From: Porites lobata
Lineage: Eukaryota > Cnidaria > Anthozoa > Scleractinia > Poritidae
Reading direction: 5' to 3'
Assembly (NCBI GenBank): GCA_942486035.1
Contig: CALNXK010000033.1
Span: forward strand, 2,270,001-2,334,000
Length of the DNA stretch: 64,000 bases
In this document: positions 60,601 to 64,000 of the stretch, in pieces
Numbering within the stretch: the first letter of the stretch is position 1
Layout: each line of letters begins with the position of its first letter
Translations under genes and position numbers: made by a program
Notes under the pieces: generated by a model
The model's input: only the letters and a program-made list of their open reading frames with translations
What the model was told of the DNA's origin: nothing
Database searches by the model: none

Positions 60601-62202
60601 GTGATAAAAGGGTTAATAAAATGAAAAAAGGACCATACTCTACTGAATCTCAGCCAAAGGGGTAAAAAAAATTCTGAAGACACACATTAAAAATTGCTTA
60701 CTGTGCCTTAAGCACCATCCATACAAAGGTTAGTTAATGGTAACTTCTAACGTCAGGATTTACAGTAAGTTATGTTTTCATCAACCTACCTTTTGAGTTT
60801 CACAGTTTGAGTCACAACTATGGTTGATGAATCGTGATAGATTTCCTTTAAATGTGGCATCAATAATCTGTGAGAGTACAGTTATACATGAAAAACAACA
60901 AAACAATGAAGTGGCAAGTACAAACAACTGTACAAACAAAATGTGAAAATTAGGCATTTTCACATCATGGTCGTGCAGTGGTGGCAGAGTACTAAACCAA
61001 TTGCTTTTTTGGCGTCCCCGTTGCCATCACTGTCGTCATTGCTAAAACTCCCTAATATCTTGTAAAAGCAGCCAATTATTACCTCATCAGCTCTAAGCGT
61101 CATGAAATAATAATGTCTTCTGTTCTCTTTGTCATAACGCTCTGCTCTTTCTTGGAAATCTTTGTAATCCATAACTTCCCCACAGTATTCCATCACAAAC
61201 TGATTTCTAAACAAAAGTGTAGTAAAAACAGTATTTATGTGCTATCAAACTTCAGACATTGTTTTTGCCTGGCTGGGAATTTTGAGCAAACCCCAGTCAA
61301 GCATTGTCATTAGAGAGAATAGATTCTAAGACGAGGACGACTACAAGAACAAGATTTTCTCAATACTAAGCAGTGTTGTGCAAGAACCAGCATCATTTTG
61401 GCAGGAAAATGTAATAGCACATGTCATTCTACTTTAAGAGTTTTAGCAAGAATGCCATAATGGCAGGAAGTTTAATCATTTTATCATAGTACAGTGAAGC
61501 TTTCTGTGTTGAATATTTTTTGAGGATACGTGAAAAAACATAAAGTTGAATCTTGTACTCGTAGTCATCCTTGTAATCAAATCTAAAGCTTTCTATTATC
61601 TAGTAAGATTTTCACTTGTCCAGGAAGATTCGGAGGGCATATGAGTTACAGCTAATTTAACCCTTTCAGAGTTGGTCCTTAGCCCAATTTACTTATTACT
61701 CTCACTTTTAACACTGAGGACCAAGGCTGTGCTCTAAGGAAAATTGAAGGGAGCCTAGTGCTCTGAAACTGTAAACTCTAGGGTGCCCAGCATATGATTT
61801 GCGTAAAAAATCTGAGATTTTCTAGTCACCCAAGGGGAAAAGGCACCACTGGCTCTTACATACATTGGAGGACAAAAGGCTTGGTTTATTCAAAGGCCAC
61901 CTTTTTTAAGCATTTATTTAATAATTTGCAATTTCATTTATTCATTTACTTATTTATTCAATCACTTCCAACAAAAAACAAGGCTTGAATTTAAGTGTGT
62001 CCTTGCAAATAACCTACCCAGTCCATGAGAGGTTGGCCACACCACTGGGGTCTACGTCCCCTACTCTTTTCAAACAGTGGTGTGGGTTCTTTTACTTCCC
62101 ACAAAGAACCAGATAGGTGAAAGTGCTGTGAGACAGGTCAACTACGGTTTTTCGTCCTTATCGGAGAAGACTAGAGAGTCTAACTGTTTGCAGAAGTCAT
62201 TG

Positions 62203-62234
<32 letters not shown>

Positions 62235-63308
62235 TGACCCTGACTGTTGGTCCAGCCAGGTTTTTAACTCACAACCTCCCACTCAGCAGACCGACACTCT
62301 TTCAACTGAGCCAACCAGGCAGTGTTCAAATGATAACAAACTACAAGACAAACTTACGGCTCAAGATCCTCAAGTGTTCGCAATCCCCATCCTTTCTTCT
62401 CAGTTTTAAAGACTTCCACTTTCACCTTGCAGCCCTAAAGGAAGAGCATTGTTTAAAGGCTGGGTATCACTAATGACAGAGTCAGAGTCATAATCAGAAG
62501 AGTAAGACTTTATGATGTAGTGAAAAAAGGGTTTCAATTCCGCTTACGACTCTGTTGCTTATGATCGAGTAAAAATTAGGTTGTCGGAGTCACAAGCAGA
62601 AAATAGAAGAACTAAACCAATCACAAAGCATGGGAACGTGCATTGAGATTGGTTTATCCTTCTGCCGTTCGTTCCAACCCCCGCAATCTGGTTTTCACTA
62701 GATCATGAGCAACAGAGTCATAAGCTGAGTCAGAAGAAATGGAAACTTCTGATTCTTCCAACTCTGATCTGACGTTGACTGCCACACCATATATATATAA
62801 AAAAAGACATTCTGCCATCTATTTTTTTCTGCTCTACTGACCTGTTGAAATCGTTTGTTGCTGCATTGTGTTCCACATGCACATCTGCTGTTACTGTTAG
62901 GACAGAAATCAGAGAGAAGTGTGAGCTGATAGATCTCAAAAGAGCAAAATAGGAGAAATTTGAGACAGGAAGGCCTGTAAGGCTAGCGCTTATCCAATTC
63001 TGTCTTATACAAGTAATTAACATGAAATATTGAATGATTAACCCTTTAAGTCCCAAATTTTATATCCACATACAAATTCTCCAAACTGATCTCCACACAT
63101 TTTCTTTAAGAATTAGTTCAGAGAATATGATAAAAGATCATCGCATTTTCCCTTTGGTGATCATTTTATTAATTCTCATAACTTCATCTCTTGACAATGT
63201 ATGGATATTATTAGGAGAAAATTGTTTTTGGTCACTATTGAACATACCATTCAATCATGAGCAGCCTGTTAAGACAGTCCTCGCCACAGGCAACAAAATC
63301 CTCATCAT
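50643..63308 (-). CDS. SETD2: SETD2 histone H3K36 methyltransferase, C-terminal 18 exons (5' part outside window)
   Basis: SETD2 trimethylates H3K36 on transcribed chromatin, riding on phosphorylated RNA polymerase II. Exons in order: 63308-63248, 62893-62842, 62434-62358, 61206-61083, 60867-60790, 60103-60006, 59475-59301, 58798-58664, 58418-58308, 57336-56863, 56392-56357, 56054-56006, 55732-55708, 55411-54047, 53392-53269, 52523-52317, 51668-51567, 50786-50643. Every junction has GT/AG and a compatible phase, giving about 1,144 residues to TAG. The order AWS, SET, post-SET, long disordered region, WW, SRI is that of SETD2, distinguishing it from NSD and ASH1 proteins. The first exon starts in phase 2, so the N-terminal half lies beyond base 64000. 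The 25-bp and 36-bp exons are microexons. Confidence 0.95.
51030..51200. repeat. Probable retroelement 3' end with (AAATA)n-type tail
   Basis: 'cccctgtacactccaggcaccc' and following bases lead into ~40 bp of AAATA/AACAAATA units on the plus strand. The upstream body is too short to classify. It lies in the last SETD2 intron. Confidence 0.4.
52088..52294. mobile_element. TAACCCTTTAA-family MITE next to the SETD2 exon at 52317
   Basis: TTTAAACCCTAATATCCAC to GGTCACTCTTAAGAGTGAAGGGTT; shares GATAAAAGATCAAAGC and TTCTCATAACC with the family. Its end lies about 20 bp from the GTAGGT donor. Confidence 0.75.
52557..52682. mobile_element. MITE, CTGCCCACCTACCCCTCC family (copy 2)
   Basis: CAATTTAGGTTTTTGGGAAA and ACTGTCCACCAACCCCTCCC are mirrored by GGGGAGGGGTAGGTGGGCAG. 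Relative of 27961-28087. It lies 34 bp from the acceptor of the SETD2 exon 52523-52317. Confidence 0.8.
52722..53231. mobile_element. 510-bp pogo/Tigger-like element in a SETD2 intron
   Basis: CAGTTGACTGCCGATAGTTCGAA at the left is mirrored by TTCGAGTTACCGGGAGTCAACTG at the right, with TA on both sides (52720-52721 and 53232-53233). Sub-repeats of 'taactcgaacc' run through it. No intact transposase frame; a short minus-strand ORF at 53046-53261 has no recognisable motif. Confidence 0.8.
53269..55411 (-). CDS. SETD2: SETD2 Gln/Pro-rich exon and WW domain
   Basis: The 1,365-bp exon encodes a disordered Pro/Gln/Asn-rich segment with PPPP, QQQQQP and FPPPNFPQQG tracts. It ends in the first half of a WW domain (LPPNWKSATDPQGKVYYYHT); the next exon completes it (TQWELPRW). 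WW domains bind Pro-rich ligands; in SETD2 this one is proposed to fold onto its own Pro-rich stretch or bind partners such as huntingtin. Confidence 0.92.
56440..56775. repeat. About three units of the ~101-bp minisatellite in a SETD2 intron
   Basis: GAAAGCTACTGAGCAGTACTT, TGTTTAT(T/C)ATGC, CAAGGTGGTTCTAAC and GATGAAATCCTATGGTGT recur three times at even spacing. Same family as 8922-9202 (opposite strand). Confidence 0.8.
56863..58798 (-). CDS. SETD2: SETD2 linker exons (helical segment and acidic region)
   Basis: Three exons: LSRLMVRAETTEQRIMLLKI matches the segment after post-SET in human SETD2; SCLKGFLRFQGLSLLW matches its helical repeat (SCLKSFLERHGLSLLW); LLETLKYLPIATKNQLEDSK follows. 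The third exon then becomes acidic and Ser-rich and ends LLKSWSSLK, joined to EVYRIPKKSATP by a 36-bp exon. Confidence 0.9.
57647..57854. mobile_element. TAACCCTTTAA-family MITE
   Basis: TAACCTCTTCAAGTCCCAAT to GGTCACTATTGGGACTTGAAGGGTTAA, with conserved interior. One of the better copies. Confidence 0.8.
59301..63308 (-). CDS. SETD2: SETD2 AWS-SET-post-SET catalytic exons
   Basis: AWS: ACGEDCLNRLLMIEC, then CNSRCACGTQCSNKRFQQ, zinc-binding cysteines intact. SET: KKGWGLRTLEDLEPNQFVME, YCGEVMDYKDF, HYYFMTLRADEIIDATFKGN, then SRFINHSCDSNCETQKWTVN (NHSC binds S-adenosylmethionine) and ELTFDYKLQRYG with the catalytic-site Tyr. Post-SET: CHCEADNCRGFIGG, the CxCx4C zinc site. All key residues of an active H3K36 methyltransferase are present. 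Confidence 0.95.
60259..60456. mobile_element. TAACCCTTTAA-family MITE
   Basis: TTAACCCTTTAAGTCACAAT at the left and CGGGACTTAAAGGGTTAA at the right are inverted repeats. Interior as in the other copies. Confidence 0.85.
61995..62326 (-). mobile_element. tRNA-derived SINE
   Basis: Read on the minus strand from 62326: GGTTGGCTCAGTTGAAAGAG (box A, TGGCTCAGTTG) then GGTTGTGAGTTAAAAACC (box B-like) at the right spacing for a pol III promoter. The body has CTGAGGAGAAAGTGCTGCC and TCTAGTCTTCTCCGATAAGG and a tail near 'gtggccaacctctcatgg'. Box B is degraded. Its head lies about 30 bp from the donor of the SETD2 exon at 62358. Confidence 0.8.
62470..62790. mobile_element. TIR-like element around ACTCTGACTCTGTCATT
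   Basis: ATGACAGAGTCAGAGTCATA near the left and AACTCTGATCTGACG near the right are imperfect inverted repeats. 'gactctgttgc' and 'gcaacagagtc' pair internally. Borders approximate. Confidence 0.5.
63040..63240. mobile_element. TAACCCTTTAA-family MITE, truncated at a SETD2 donor
   Basis: TTAACCCTTTAAGTCCCAAA starts it. The right end stops after GGTCACTATTG, where the family would continue GGACTTAAAGGG; the donor of the exon at 63248 follows within 8 bp. Confidence 0.75.
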
Positions 63309-63427
63309 CTACAGACAAACATTAAACAGCAAAAGATTTACACATACAGTCTGGGCTTATGTCCATTCCGGTAGTCTAGGACAAGTAGATTCCCTTGCTG
63401 GGCAACTAACAACTTTTAACGCTTACA

Positions 63428-64000
63428 TGCCCAATTGACCACTCCAGAAATACCATAACATACCATAATGCTCTTTGTTTGTTACCCCAAAATTTTGCAT
63501 AAGCATTGTCGTCAGTTTCTCTTGGAAGTTAAAATGGCCCCGAGAGAAACTGAAAACAATGCTTATGCAAAATTTTGGGTAACAAACAAAAGGCATTATC
63601 ATTCAATGCAATTGTTTCTTCCTTTTCACTGGCCGAGAGCCCACCACGTGACCTGCAAATAAATGCCTACAAATTATGGTGTGCTCATGCGCAATGTTGT
63701 TCAACTGTTTTTGGCTGCTAATACTATTCTGCTTGAGACCACGCTTTTCTCCTTCTTTGACCGCTCTTGCGTGAAAATGGCAGATCGCTTCGCTTCCCGG
63801 AGATATTCCTTAAAAACAAACTCGGTGAACTCGGTTATCGCAAAATATCATGATTTGTCAGTGTCTCGCAGATCAATTATTTGCCTCAGCTGAATAACTG
63901 ATCTGCTCTCCACTGACAAATCACGATATTTTGCGATAACCGAGTGCAATAATTGCTAATTATGGTATGTTATGGTATTTTTTGCAGTGGTCAATGGGCA
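63428..64000. mobile_element. TIR element with two internal hairpins, reaching the window edge
   Basis: TGCCCAATTGACCACT and ATACCATAACATACCATAAT at the left are mirrored by ATTATGGTATGTTATGGTAT and AGTGGTCAATGGGCA at the right. Inside, TTTGTTTGTTACCCCAAAAT is mirrored about 90 bp later, and CTCGGTTATCGCAAAATATC / GATATTTTGCGATAACCGAG form a second hairpin. No coding capacity. It probably lies in the SETD2 intron upstream of the AWS exon. Confidence 0.8.

Noticed and set aside
1..64000. CRISPR arrays, operons or bacterial regulatory sites
   Set aside because: The genes are spliced eukaryotic genes; the regular repeats are microsatellites and minisatellites without unique spacers.

Overview
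The window is nuclear DNA of an animal, most likely an anthozoan cnidarian and probably a stony coral. The genes have many introns, with phases I could check by eye. They encode an animal SETD2 and an animal TRAK/Milton protein. The rest is AT-rich and packed with short inverted-repeat transposons, a tRNA-headed SINE and decayed LINE pieces. The species call is inference; no operons or other bacterial features are present.

Layout. (1) 0.5-6.1 kb and 22.5-27 kb are two copies of a segmental duplication. Each carries a three-exon gene for a small secreted, apparently GPI-anchored, eight-cysteine protein. Copy A has a Ser/Thr stalk of about 420 residues and copy B one of about 30. A third, internally deleted copy of the non-genic part lies at 15.4-16.5 kb. 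(2) 10.0-11.4 kb, minus strand: an intronless decarboxylase of the phosphatidylserine decarboxylase family, closest in motifs to the PsiD-like branch. (3) 16.6-18.65 kb: a dead LINE. (4) 28.5-46.8 kb, minus strand: the TRAK/Milton mitochondrial adaptor gene, 15 coding exons plus an alternative first coding exon, with an apparent one-base frame break in its last exon. (5) 50.6-63.3 kb, minus strand: the 18 C-terminal coding exons of the H3K36 methyltransferase SETD2 (AWS, SET, post-SET, WW, SRI); its N-terminal part lies beyond the right edge.

TRAK and SETD2 lie on the same strand, SETD2 upstream, separated by about 3.9 kb of repeats. They have no known joint pathway, so the linkage looks incidental. 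The duplicated GPI-anchored gene pair is the least explained coding content. The mobile DNA shows clean insertion footprints: 7- to 10-bp target duplications, an empty site in a paralogous copy, elements beside splice donors, and one element inserted at the SETD2 stop codon. All exon models come from reading frames, GT/AG signals and remembered family motifs; none is confirmed by transcripts.
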